From: a virus
Direction: 5' to 3' (one strand)
Length of the DNA: 25,961 nt
IMG/VR virus record: IMGVR_UViG_3300047557_003367
Location: 1 to 25,961 of that record
Below the pieces are notes generated by a model, which saw nothing but the letters and a program-made list of their open reading frames with translations, had not been told where the DNA came from and ran no database searches. This document shows, one piece after another, positions 5,674-15,000 of this stretch (position 1 is its first letter; each line of letters opens with the position of its first letter). The position numbers were made by a program, and so were the translations under genes.

Positions 5674-6110
5674 AAGAAATCTTTTTTAAAGTACCTACCC
5701 TCTATATTGTCATTTATATAGTTTGTATGCGGTTCAATTACTTCGTTAATAAATAGGAATTTATTCTCGTAATAAGTTAGCAGTTTCTTTGTAGGTACAA
5801 AGATAAGAATTTCTCTTGAGAATTCCGACTGCTTTCCTTCTTTTATTAACTGTTTTATTTCTGGATTGGATCCGTAATATGTTTTCCAGTCTGATTCTTT
5901 TACTACTTGTTTCTTTTTACTTGCTCTCTTATCTGTTAATGCTGCTAGTTCTTTTTTACCTAACGGTTTATTTTGAACAGATATTAACTGCTTTTTTCCT
6001 AAGTACTTTCTACCGGTTGGTATGTGTGTTATCTCATAGATAAACCCGAACGGTTGAGGTTCGGGCATATCTGTAAGTTCTTTTATTTCGTTTTGTTTAT
6101 ATAACCACAT
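5670..6110 (-). CDS. GIY-YIG-like endonuclease domain protein
   Basis: This 146-aa protein carries FIY at residues 23-25 and YLG at 36-38 (GFIYEI...GRKYLGKK), the two strands that define the GIY-YIG nuclease fold. These are followed by a DWKTYYGS motif, a Glu-bearing helix (YYENKFLF) and a final asparagine-rich segment (NYINDNIEGRYF). Such short stand-alone proteins occur in T4-like phages as homing-type or repair nucleases. No DNA-binding module beyond a Lys-rich linker (DKRASKKK) is visible. It lies immediately after the tail fibre gene, a common place for mobile endonucleases, and overlaps the next gene by four bases. Whether it is an active homing enzyme cannot be told. Confidence 0.7.
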   Translation of the reverse strand: MWLYKQNEIKELTDMPEPQPFGFIYEITHIPTGRKYLGKKQLISVQNKPLGKKELAALTDKRASKKKQVVKESDWKTYYGSNPEIKQLIKEGKQSEFSREILIFVPTKKLLTYYENKFLFINEVIEPHTNYINDNIEGRYFKKDFL

Positions 6111-6117
6111 TTGTTTT

Positions 6118-8118
6118 TTATCTTACTTGTTGTACTGTAACTATAATTGGTGGTGCTGCTGGATAGTTTCCTGAAGCTGCTATATACTCTAGTGTTGAGT
6201 TTGCAGCATTACTTTGGTGTGCTATTTCGTAATAATCTCCTGCTGTACTTGCGTAATCAATTATATCCACAGTCATTAGCTCGTTTGAGTTGTTTGGTAA
6301 AGTATTTACTGATGTTGAGTTAGCTATATTTGCTCCATTCTTTTTAAACCATAGATAAAAGTTTGCTGTTCCAGATCCTTGAGCAAGCTGTGCTGTAAAC
6401 TGTATATTGTAGTATCCTGGGTTTGCTACAGTAATTCTACTACCACTTACAATTGATACTCCATTTGCTACTGCTGTATCTGATAACAGTGCTGAACCTG
6501 AAGTTCCGTTCGCTACTGTTATACTTGCAGTATGGTAGAACATACCATGGTTAAACTGTTTAATTCCTCCTACATATAAATCATTCTTAATTGCAACTGA
6601 ACCTGAGAAGTCGAACGAACCTGAGTCTGGGTGTAGTGAATTTTTAAAGTTTAATTTGTATTGCGAACCTGACTGTACTGTGATAGTGTATCTGTTTGAT
6701 GTGTCAGGCCATTGCGTCATCGTAATACCGTCATTAGAACCAGATCCTATTATATTTAAAGTTGTATCGTAGATTCCGTAGTTTTGGCTTATATGATTTA
6801 GCTGAACTTTTCCTGATGTGTCTATTTTGATTCCGTCAGTTCCATACCCTTCTTGAACCCAGTTACCTATTGTTAACCTGTTTGCACTATCTCTAAATAT
6901 TGCATAACTTGATGTAGATCCTTGTGTTGCTGATCCAAAGTAGATTGGTCTGTCATCTGCCAGTACCACACTACCAGTTACTCTTAATGATCCTGTTATT
7001 TGAAATTGCGAACCTGATGCAAATACTAGATTACTTCTATTACCGGTAGATGTACCATTACCTATGATAAAGGCTGATCGTGCTGATGATGATACATTAA
7101 ATTGACCTTGTACGTGTTGATATGAACCGGATGCTACTGTATTGAATCCTTCAGCATGAGAGGCAAGGCTTAGTGCTCGTGTACCTGCTCCTTCTGCATG
7201 TGAAGCAAGCCCTGATGCTATAGTTTGAGTACCTTCTGCATGTGAGTAATCTTCTGATGCTGATGTTTCATTTCCTTCAGCATGTGACCAGTCTCCGAGT
7301 GCTACTGTTAGGTATCCTTCAGCATGTGAGAAGGTTCCTGATGATATTGTTTGATCACCTTCAGCGTGAGAATAGGCTCCTATTGCTTGGGTAATTTGTC
7401 CTTCAGCGTGTGAATGATCTCCTATCGCTGATGTTGAATTTCCCTCAGCATGTGAGTACTGTCCTGTTGCTATTGTATTATCTCCTTCTGCATGGGAATA
7501 TGAACCTGATGCAATAGTGTATGATCCTTCAGCATGTGCTCCATATCCTTCAGCAGTTGTTGAAACACCCTCAGTATGTGATCCTTCACCATTAGCGTTT
7601 GTTGTTAATCCTTCTGCGTGTGATGATGCACCTTGTGCTATATTAGCATTTCCTTCAGCATGGGAATAGGTTCCTAATGCTTGACTTGCTACACCTTCAG
7701 CGTGAGAATAAGACCCTGTTGCTATAGTTAGATACCCTTCGGCATGTGAACCAGAATTTCTAGCTTGAGTTTGTCTTCCTTCAGCATGAGAATGCCAACC
7801 TACAGCTACTGTTGCAGATCCTTCTGCATGAGAATTTAATCCTGTTGCTGTTAATCCTGCTGATCCTTGCTTAAATGATCCTGTAATTGTTACATCACTA
7901 TATCTACTTATATCAGCAGCTGATGCTGTCCAAAGAGTACCTCCTGGTAATGTTATTGATGAACTTACCACCGGTATACCTAGAGCACTACTTCCTGTCT
8001 TGAATAAGGTTATTGCACCACTTCCTAAGGATGCTGAGTAGAAGAACGAGGTAAAGTTGGTATCTACTTGCGTAAATGTTAATGCTGAGCCTGTGTCGGT
8101 TCTTAGTGTAATTGCCAT
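6118..8118 (-). CDS. Trimeric tail fibre / receptor-binding protein with SHAEG repeats
   Basis: This 666-aa protein starts with a short virion-attachment region (1-95; MAITLRTDTGSALTFTQVD), followed by seventeen 14-residue repeats of the SHAEGxxTxAxGxx type (96-333) and a degenerate eighteenth. Such repeats form left-handed parallel beta-rolls as in YadA-type head domains. A conserved-looking seam SAFIIGNGT and RSNLVFASGS comes next, then FQITGSLRVTGS. The C-terminal about 140 residues (GYYNIQFTAQL, NFYLWFKKNGANI) resemble a C1q/TNF-like jelly-roll, probably the receptor-binding tip. It is the last gene of the baseplate-fibre block, and its ATG overlaps the stop of the preceding structural gene (TAATG). 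A trimer projecting from the baseplate is expected. Confidence 0.85.
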   Translation of the reverse strand: MAITLRTDTGSALTFTQVDTNFTSFFYSASLGSGAITLFKTGSSALGIPVVSSSITLPGGTLWTASAADISRYSDVTITGSFKQGSAGLTATGLNSHAEGSATVAVGWHSHAEGRQTQARNSGSHAEGYLTIATGSYSHAEGVASQALGTYSHAEGNANIAQGASSHAEGLTTNANGEGSHTEGVSTTAEGYGAHAEGSYTIASGSYSHAEGDNTIATGQYSHAEGNSTSAIGDHSHAEGQITQAIGAYSHAEGDQTISSGTFSHAEGYLTVALGDWSHAEGNETSASEDYSHAEGTQTIASGLASHAEGAGTRALSLASHAEGFNTVASGSYQHVQGQFNVSSSARSAFIIGNGTSTGNRSNLVFASGSQFQITGSLRVTGSVVLADDRPIYFGSATQGSTSSYAIFRDSANRLTIGNWVQEGYGTDGIKIDTSGKVQLNHISQNYGIYDTTLNIIGSGSNDGITMTQWPDTSNRYTITVQSGSQYKLNFKNSLHPDSGSFDFSGSVAIKNDLYVGGIKQFNHGMFYHTASITVANGTSGSALLSDTAVANGVSIVSGSRITVANPGYYNIQFTAQLAQGSGTANFYLWFKKNGANIANSTSVNTLPNNSNELMTVDIIDYASTAGDYYEIAHQSNAANSTLEYIAASGNYPAAPPIIVTVQQVR
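7120..7833 (-). repeat. Seventeen tandem 42-nt units encoding SHAEG repeats
   Basis: Each unit encodes 14 residues beginning Ser-His-Ala-Glu-Gly, with SHTEG and AHAEG as variants. The fixed residues recur exactly every 42 bases while the positions between vary. At DNA level the core is conserved enough to allow slippage or recombination that would change fibre length. Confidence 0.9.
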
Positions 8119-9092
8119 TATATATCTATTTTAACTATTATTGTCATTTCTGTGTCCTGTGTTTTTGGAACAGGTCTATTTAATTTCCCTACAGCTATTA
8201 GTTCATTTGCATCATTATATAGACCTACTGTGGTTATGTATGGTGTAAACTCACTACCTGTTATGTTGTTGTTTAATTCTCCCTTAACTACTTTACTTGA
8301 TGTACTGTATAGGTTTGCATTATTATCATAAGTTGTTCCTATTGAACTACTTAAAGCAGTTGGGTTATATGTGTAGTTAAATTCAAAATCCCTTATTCTA
8401 CAGTGGTAGTTGTGGGTAAATATTGGCTGACTTGATTCCCACCTAAGTACTAAGTTATTTCTAGTTGCTGTATCTCTTCTTCTTAGTTCTAATTCTAAGT
8501 CTATTTCATCAAAAGGATTGTACCCTGCCCAAGCCTGACTTAGTAGTAATGCATAATCTGGATCAGTAATTACTACCATTCCATGAGGATATATAATATC
8601 TCCTAAGTAGTCTCTTGGATTGCTTCCACTTTTATATAAATTACCCTCTCCATCATCAATCAGTCCTAATGTATCTACGTTATTAAATACTACTGGATCG
8701 TTCGTATAATCATCTGCCCAGTATGATTGGCTTACGTATCTGATCTGCTGTACATCTTCTACGTAAAAATTCATTCCTATTCCTGGGTTAATGTGTGTAC
8801 CTACTACGTTTCTCGGTAGTGATATTACAAATGAACCTGTTGATAGTTCTCTTGATTGTGAATTATATAATGTTGATTGGTAGTAGTAATCGTAGGAGCT
8901 TGATAGTAGACTTCCTGATATTTTTGTTGGGTAGTATAGTTGCTGTAGGCTGTTTAAGTATATTCCGTTGACTGACGGTACTACTTGAATTCCATAACTA
9001 GGAAATTGGCTACCAGAAACTGCCCAAGATTTGTGGGCAGTATAGGTAGTTATATAAGCATCTTGTTTGTTGAGTTTTTTGTAAGTACTCAT
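8118..9092 (-). CDS. Baseplate/tail structural protein (paralogue of 9096-10121)
   Basis: This 324-aa protein ends in a domain with FEFNYTYNP, YITTVGLYNDANELIAVGKL and a final beta strand (IIVKIDI). The same layout recurs in the next upstream gene (FNYSTNPS, YMTTVGLYND, LLGVAKL). Such Ser/Gly/Tyr-rich beta proteins belong to contractile-tail baseplate or short-fibre sets in marine phages, but I cannot name a T4 homologue. The N-terminal part (SAVSGSQFPSYGIQVVP-like, rich in SGS and SSYDYYY) differs from the paralogue, which suggests a shared anchoring domain with different exposed heads. Its stop overlaps the tail fibre start, which suggests coupled expression and perhaps physical contact. 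Confidence 0.7.
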   Translation of the reverse strand: MSTYKKLNKQDAYITTYTAHKSWAVSGSQFPSYGIQVVPSVNGIYLNSLQQLYYPTKISGSLLSSSYDYYYQSTLYNSQSRELSTGSFVISLPRNVVGTHINPGIGMNFYVEDVQQIRYVSQSYWADDYTNDPVVFNNVDTLGLIDDGEGNLYKSGSNPRDYLGDIIYPHGMVVITDPDYALLLSQAWAGYNPFDEIDLELELRRRDTATRNNLVLRWESSQPIFTHNYHCRIRDFEFNYTYNPTALSSSIGTTYDNNANLYSTSSKVVKGELNNNITGSEFTPYITTVGLYNDANELIAVGKLNRPVPKTQDTEMTIIVKIDI

Positions 9093-9095
9093 TCA

Positions 9096-10121
9096 TTAAT
9101 AGTCTAATTTTATTCTAACTAGAGCTTCTTTTGTGAAATCCTTTAATAATGGTTTTGATAATTTTGCAACCCCTAAAAGATCGTTATTATCATTATATAA
9201 TCCAACAGTTGTCATGTATGCTTGAGGAGTGTTTACTAATACATCATATCTCAACTCTCCTGATCCTGTTATAATTGATGGGTTTGTTGAATAATTAAAT
9301 TCACTGTTTCTTACTCGAACAAATACATAGTTTGATGTGATTGTTTCTTCAGATTGTAATCCAAATGAACTTCCTGCTGTATTTAGTATATTATAGAAAG
9401 CCTGTGTATTTGTTTTTGCGTTTACACCTGCTGCCTCATTTATAGTTGTCATGCCTAATCCTCCAGAAGCTGGTGGTGCTAGTAATGCTGCTCCGTTTAA
9501 TAATATAACTCCAACATCTGGTAAGAACTTACCATATGATCCTGAATTAACTGTGTATCCTGTTGTTGTTAGTGATGTATTTGCTGTACCACTTGATCCT
9601 GATACTATATTGTACACTCTACCTGCATCTACATATGATATTGTAGTAGTGCTTAAGCTGTCATCTGTTAGTTTTAAAGTTGTACTTCCACTTACTAACG
9701 TTAAGTTAAAACTACCTGGTAGTAGGTTTTCTTTATACCTCGCTCTTTCTACTGAAATTATAAATACTGAGTTTGGAGTTGTTCCTGCAAAGCTAAAATC
9801 TGTATTCTCGTCTCCATTAACTAATGTCCTATACTGCCCGTAGTTAACTTTTGATGGTGTTGATTCACCTACAAGTGCATTGATTGGTGTCGATCCACTA
9901 CCATACCTATTTCCATATACAATTGAAAATTGTACATCTGCTCCGGTTGCTGAAGAAGCTGTTTGGTATATGTCAAAGTAGTAGTTACCTGCTCCAATAC
10001 TTACCTGATCTGATGATGTATAAAAGGCAGTTAGTGTTGTTGCCTGGCCACTCCAAGCTGGTGCTACTACTGATTCAGCACTTATTGTGATATCTTCTGG
10101 GTCTAATCTTTTAAATGACAT
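9096..10121 (-). CDS. Baseplate/tail structural protein
   Basis: This 341-aa protein is beta-rich with many SGS/TGS turns. Its last about 75 residues (NSEFNYSTNPS, MTTVGLYNDNNDLLGVAKL, VRIKLDY) match the C-terminal domain of the 8118-9092 product. The region before has a long Gly/Ala loop (APPASGGLGMTT) and the sequence FYNILNTAGSSFGL. It starts MSFKRLDPEDITIS, a form typical of virion proteins in this block. There is no enzymatic motif, signal peptide or membrane segment. Its placement between two other structural genes and tight spacing (three bases to the next start) support a role in the baseplate or fibre base. Confidence 0.72.
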   Translation of the reverse strand: MSFKRLDPEDITISAESVVAPAWSGQATTLTAFYTSSDQVSIGAGNYYFDIYQTASSATGADVQFSIVYGNRYGSGSTPINALVGESTPSKVNYGQYRTLVNGDENTDFSFAGTTPNSVFIISVERARYKENLLPGSFNLTLVSGSTTLKLTDDSLSTTTISYVDAGRVYNIVSGSSGTANTSLTTTGYTVNSGSYGKFLPDVGVILLNGAALLAPPASGGLGMTTINEAAGVNAKTNTQAFYNILNTAGSSFGLQSEETITSNYVFVRVRNSEFNYSTNPSIITGSGELRYDVLVNTPQAYMTTVGLYNDNNDLLGVAKLSKPLLKDFTKEALVRIKLDY

Positions 10122-10131
10122 ATTTTATATC

Positions 10132-10791
10132 TTATTGATTTACTTTTACAATAGTTACAGGAATTGTTAATCTAGCTCCTGAATCTCTACCGATGACTGT
10201 TATCGTTGTTGATAGTTCTGTATTTGTTCCAAATAGCGTATTAATTGTAGTTGCTGTTAAGTTTATTGCTGTTCCAATTACTGTTTTAGAAACATTTGTA
10301 CCTAAAGTAGTTGTTGAGTTTAAAGCTGTTGCTTCTGGTGTGTTAATTCCTACACCGTTAAAAGAGCTTAGTACTCTAGCATCAGCAATTGTAGCTACAT
10401 ATCCTGATGATTCAAAAGTTTGAGTTGACCCTAAGTAGTTTAATGTTTGTGGTGTAATAGCTAATGATGCTCCTTGCTTCAATCTAATAGCAGCATACCC
10501 TAAATCAAGAATTGGTAACTTAGCTGTTCCTCTTGGTAGAGTTGTAAGTTTGTATTTCATGATTTGGGTTTCATCTGGAAATGCTTCTAGTAATGGCATT
10601 GCTTCGATTGCTTCTCCATAGTATGCGGATCCTTCTGGATGGTTTGGATTGTATAGAGAGTAATCTATCTCATCATCTGCTAAAGCAAATTGAGTGATTT
10701 TAAAAGAACCATCTCCTCTAGCTAGTAATTCTCTTCCTTTTTTTGTTAAGATAGCATCAACTGTTACTACTTGATTACTTAAATATCCCAT
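10132..10791 (-). CDS. Tail structural protein with LTKKGRELLA N-terminus
   Basis: This 219-aa protein begins with VTVDAILTKKGRELLARGDG and then FKITQFALADDEIDYSLYNP, a strongly patterned N-terminal domain that I recognise from virion proteins of marine T4-like phages whose exact position in the tail is not known to me. The middle carries TLPRGTAKLPILDL, and the C-terminal half is Thr/Ser/Val-rich beta sequence (TTITVIGRDSGARLTIPVTIV) resembling an Ig-like or fibre domain. It follows a 50-base AT-rich leader, one of the few real gaps in this block, so it may have its own promoter. No Shine-Dalgarno sequence is visible. Confidence 0.75.
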   Translation of the reverse strand: MGYLSNQVVTVDAILTKKGRELLARGDGSFKITQFALADDEIDYSLYNPNHPEGSAYYGEAIEAMPLLEAFPDETQIMKYKLTTLPRGTAKLPILDLGYAAIRLKQGASLAITPQTLNYLGSTQTFESSGYVATIADARVLSSFNGVGINTPEATALNSTTTLGTNVSKTVIGTAINLTATTINTLFGTNTELSTTITVIGRDSGARLTIPVTIVKVNQ

Positions 10792-10807
10792 TTTTTATGT
10801 CTTTTAA

Positions 10808-10816
10808 TTATAAATA
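10808..10816 (-). promoter_or_regulatory. Candidate regulatory element TATTTATAA
   Basis: On the minus strand TATTTATAA ends 17 bases upstream of the 10791 start, within the 50-base gap 10792-10841. The same nine bases occur upstream of the starts at 20260 (20263-20271), 22546 (22559-22567) and 24461 (24527-24535). Read on the plus strand it contains TATAAATA, so its direction and meaning are uncertain and chance is possible in such AT-rich sequence. Confidence 0.3.
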
Positions 10817-10841
10817 TATGTATTTTATTTTTATTATGCCA

Positions 10842-12005
10842 CTATACTACCCCTATTACAAATCCGTTTGAGTCTAGCTTTAGGATTTCTCCTGTATCTC
10901 GGACAGCCATATAACCTCTAACAACACCGTTTAATCTGTTAAATTCTAGTTCGTAAATTTGAACTGGGTTAATTCTATATACCCCTTGTGCGTCAGGAGC
11001 ATTAACTGTTGCCAAGTTTGTCGTATTATTTATATTTCTTTCTACCCTTAACCTTAACGTACCTGCTGCAAGAGTTGGCGGAACACCTATTAAGGTAACT
11101 CTCATAATTTCATCAGCTCCACCTACCTGCAGTAGGTCTCCTATTGCTATAGATCCTGTAAGATTTGTCTGAAATGGACTACCTGGTTTTATAAAAAATT
11201 CTGTTGATGAAGCAGGGACACTACTTCCACTTATCACATACAGCAACCCTTTACGTGAAAATCCTGGTGTATCTTCAGTTCCTGCGTAGAAGTAATCTGA
11301 GTATATTGCTGTGCTGCTACTTACTTGGTTCTGGATTTGTGATATAGGCACTGTTGTTGGGTAGTTTGATCCTTGGAACACTGTTCCTGATAATAGTGGA
11401 GGGGATTGGTAATCGTATATATCGGTTTTAGTTCCACTATACCTAGCATTACTCCACCCTGTTATTGAATAATTACTATCTTGAATAACTGCTATTTCTG
11501 CTGATCCTGACAATAGTGCGTAGATATTTGCAGGTCCTGAATAACCTACTGGTACTGCTAAACTTCCTGCTGTACTCTTATCAGCTTTCATTATATAAGT
11601 TGATTCTCTATTTTCCTCGACAGATCCTCCTAATACATTATATGGACTAACACTAAATTCGTAAATATCAATATCTGGTGATAAATAAATATCACCTGTC
11701 ACTGTTGCTTGTGTAATTCCCGTTGTTGTAGCAGGTACTGTTGTGTAAACATAATATCCTGTACCATCAGCTGATTGGTTTTGTGATCGACTAGTTACAG
11801 TTAATATAATAGGTAATCCTCCTGGTTGCGGTATTGTAACCTGCTCTGCTTGAGCAAGCTTTGCTGATATGTTTTGTCCACTTGGTGTTACTGTTGGTAT
11901 TGATATTCCCAATATTGTACTAGGGTTACTTCCAGTATACCATATGTTGATATTATCTGCGTAATTGTTTGAATTTACGTGTGCAAAAAATTCTGTCTGT
12001 GTCAT
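10842..12005 (-). CDS. Virion structural protein (baseplate region), unknown
   Basis: This 387-aa protein is beta-rich with SGS-type turns and no catalytic motif. Its N-terminus MTQTEFFAHVNSNNYADNI is followed by a segment with YEFSVSPYNVLGG and STYIMKADKSTAG, then a stretch in which the virion-type motif FSRKGLLYVISG and FFIKPGSPF are prominent. The C-terminus (YELEFNRLNGVVRGYMAVR, GEILKLDSNGF) looks like a closing beta domain. It sits between the 1384-aa giant and the LTKKGRELLA protein, in the place where T4-like phages carry wedge and fibre-connector genes, so a baseplate role is inferred from context. The ATG lies one base after the upstream stop. Confidence 0.68.
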   Translation of the reverse strand: MTQTEFFAHVNSNNYADNINIWYTGSNPSTILGISIPTVTPSGQNISAKLAQAEQVTIPQPGGLPIILTVTSRSQNQSADGTGYYVYTTVPATTTGITQATVTGDIYLSPDIDIYEFSVSPYNVLGGSVEENRESTYIMKADKSTAGSLAVPVGYSGPANIYALLSGSAEIAVIQDSNYSITGWSNARYSGTKTDIYDYQSPPLLSGTVFQGSNYPTTVPISQIQNQVSSSTAIYSDYFYAGTEDTPGFSRKGLLYVISGSSVPASSTEFFIKPGSPFQTNLTGSIAIGDLLQVGGADEIMRVTLIGVPPTLAAGTLRLRVERNINNTTNLATVNAPDAQGVYRINPVQIYELEFNRLNGVVRGYMAVRDTGEILKLDSNGFVIGVV

Positions 12006-12006
12006 A

Positions 12007-15000
12007 TTATACTAACGCTCTTTTTCTAATTGGTACTGTAACTGTACTAACTCCTACTGGTGATGGTCCCCATATATATTGACTTTCCCCTATAAGAGCT
12101 ACTTTATCTACAAAAATATATTTTTGAGTTGAACTAACTGGAGACCAATTAACTGCTGAGAATGGACTTACTGTTAATCCGCTTACAGCAGGTGGACTTA
12201 GTATTCTAGTATAAAAATTAGGGTAAACTGTGACTGATGATATACAGCTTATTCCATCTGCAGATATTGCCTGTATGTGATATGCTACTGGTAGTTTCTC
12301 TCTAGCAAGGGTCTTGTTTCCTGTACTATATGTATATGGTAACTGAGTACCTTGACTGTTTGGTAAGGTTAGGTAGTTTTTAGGTGGTGTTACAACATAT
12401 ACAGGAACTAATTGCTGGTATGGTGAGTTTGAACCCGACCCTGCAATATCTGGAGGTTGTGGTACGTTTATACCTGTTCCTAGTGCTGTTGATATTGCAG
12501 TTAGTGTTGACTGTATTCCTAAATCTGATGGGCCTATTTGTGTATATATTAACTCTGCTCTATAGTTATCACTTCCTGTAGGATTTGTTACTGTATGTAT
12601 ATATTTTGTATCACTTTCCAAATTATTATCATTATCATTCATTATCATATACACATTAAATGTTATACTTGGAGGTATTTCCAATCCTTGAGTCGGTACT
12701 GGACAATAAGGTGATAGGTATGATTGTAATCCTCTATCCTTAAATGATTGTAGTGTATATCCTGATGGTGGTGTACCAAATTGTGATACTAGCGTATTAT
12801 TTGGTCTTTGTAAATATTTTGGTAAAAATCCTATACACGGATCTACAGGTGTTCCATACTGATTGAAGATGGCTCCATTTAATTGATTATTTGCAACTGA
12901 ATCTTGTGCTGCTGCGGCTATAATATCTAATCCTACTGGTGCTTGATTAGGATCTAAAACTGCGGATGGGGGGCATATACCTCCGTACTCGCTAAAATCA
13001 AACTCTAATCCATTAGATCCTGTAGGTATTGATGCAAATGCACATTGACCTACAGTTACAGTTACCGATGTTTGACAGTTACTTGAATATGGATCTACTG
13101 CTGTAATTGTTACTGATGTTCCTACATCTTGAGTAAAGTAATATGTTGTAGGATTTGGTATACCTACTGTTGTACTATCATAGGATGCTGTATACTGTAC
13201 TTGTGTTTGTAGTGAGTTAATTGTAAACCATGTTGTTAAATTTGTTGACGGTACTGATGTGCCTTGTCTTACGTTTACTTGAGTGTTACCTACTGGTGAT
13301 ACGAATAAACTACAAGTTGCAAATCTAACTAAAACTAAACTTGCACATGGTTGTTCTGCAACGTCTGGGCTTGATGCTGAAATGTAAAACTGATCGTAGT
13401 TACCATATCCTAATAGATTGAATGGTAATGTTGTTATTGAGTATGGATTTCCAGGTGTTCCTGATCCTGTTGCATTGGCTGTACTAGATGTACTATATAT
13501 TGTTGCTTCTCTTGTAAAACTAAATAAATAATTTGCTGTTAAATTAAATGTTGATGAAGTTATTATCAGCGGACTACTATGTATGCTTGATAATAAACAT
13601 CTTTCATTTGAGGAACTTACATAAAGTATCTCTCCGAAATTATACCCACCTATACTTAAATCCTTATAAGGATTATCTTCATTAAGCTCTCCATTTGTTG
13701 GATCAATTGTACTTCCATTAAATTCTCCATTATATTTTGGCTGTTCTTGACCATGTAAAAAATTTATATCTCTTAGCCCAGTTGGAGTTTGTATACTTTC
13801 AGAATAAGCTGTTGAATAGTTATTTCTACCTCCAAAAGTTTCTCCATCAGTACTTTCAATAAAAGCAGTATCTATCGACCCACTATGTTCTGGTCTCGAT
13901 CCTGATAAGAATGGTGATTTAGCTTTATTTCTCTGCAGTAGGTGTGGTTTAATTATAATTCCTGTATCTGCTACTGTTCTTGCAGGCACATAATCTCTAA
14001 CCATTTTAAAGATTACATTATCAAAGAATTTAATTAATCTAACATAATCTTTAACATCATAAGCGGCAGAGCTACTCATAATGCGGTTTGTTATTTGCTC
14101 TAAGCTGGTTTGTATACTTCCAGATGCATTTAGCAATCCGTACTCACTACTGTATAAGCTTCTTGGATCTCCAATGTAATCATCTATATTAAAAGATGAT
14201 AACGATGCTGTTGCTAGTGAGTACGATACTATTAAGTTATCAATATTATCTGTAGGTGAAAAACCTACCTCAACTTTATGCAAATCATCAGTATACTTCG
14301 TATCTCTCTTATATATTGATGTGTATTGTGATAATGTACTTCCTGATATTAGACTTCCAGTGTTATCTAGTCTTATCTTGTCTAAAGAACTTGTGTAATA
14401 TCTATAGTCCCCGTAGAAAGGTCTTTCATTTGTATTTCTTCCTCCGTATAGTTTAATTTTTAAAGTATCTGGTGGGATGCCAAAACAGTTTATTAACGCC
14501 CTTACTCCTCTCTCTGTTCCTTTTGTTTTTACTATGAAAGGTAAGTTGTGGTAAATCCTCTTTTGTACCTCTTTTGTATAATCGTCAAAACTAACATCTG
14601 TTATTGGTAAACCTGAACCTGTTACTGATCCTGTTACATATGTGTTTATGTCCTCACTTCCGGATTGGTATCCTTCTCCAATAAAAGATCCAAATAAGTT
14701 TTCGATTGACTTATTTGATGTGTATAACTTAACTCCAAAGTTTCTTAGAGCTTCTCCTACTAAGTCTTTTGATATACCAAAATCTAATCTATTATCCCCA
14801 TCATATTTGTCTGTTACAGCTTTTGCATAAATCCATAGATTATCAAAATGCTGGCCTATCATGTGAGTAAATGTTAAATAATTTTCATTATTCGGATCAT
14901 CTCTTAGGTATGTTGGTATTGAATTTATTAGGATACTTCCGTTAGATAAATCATGTTTATTTGCTACTGCTAGTTGGTTTGCGTACCAGTTGATCGCTTG

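Noticed and set aside
7120-7833. Regular repeats that might be a CRISPR array
   Set aside because: The 42-base units are in frame inside a long gene and encode SHAEG repeats. There is no repeat/spacer alternation.
9451-9843. 130-aa plus-strand open frame
   Set aside because: It lies entirely inside the 9096-10121 structural gene on the other strand. Its Pro/Val-rich composition is what the complement of a Gly/Ser/Thr-rich gene gives.
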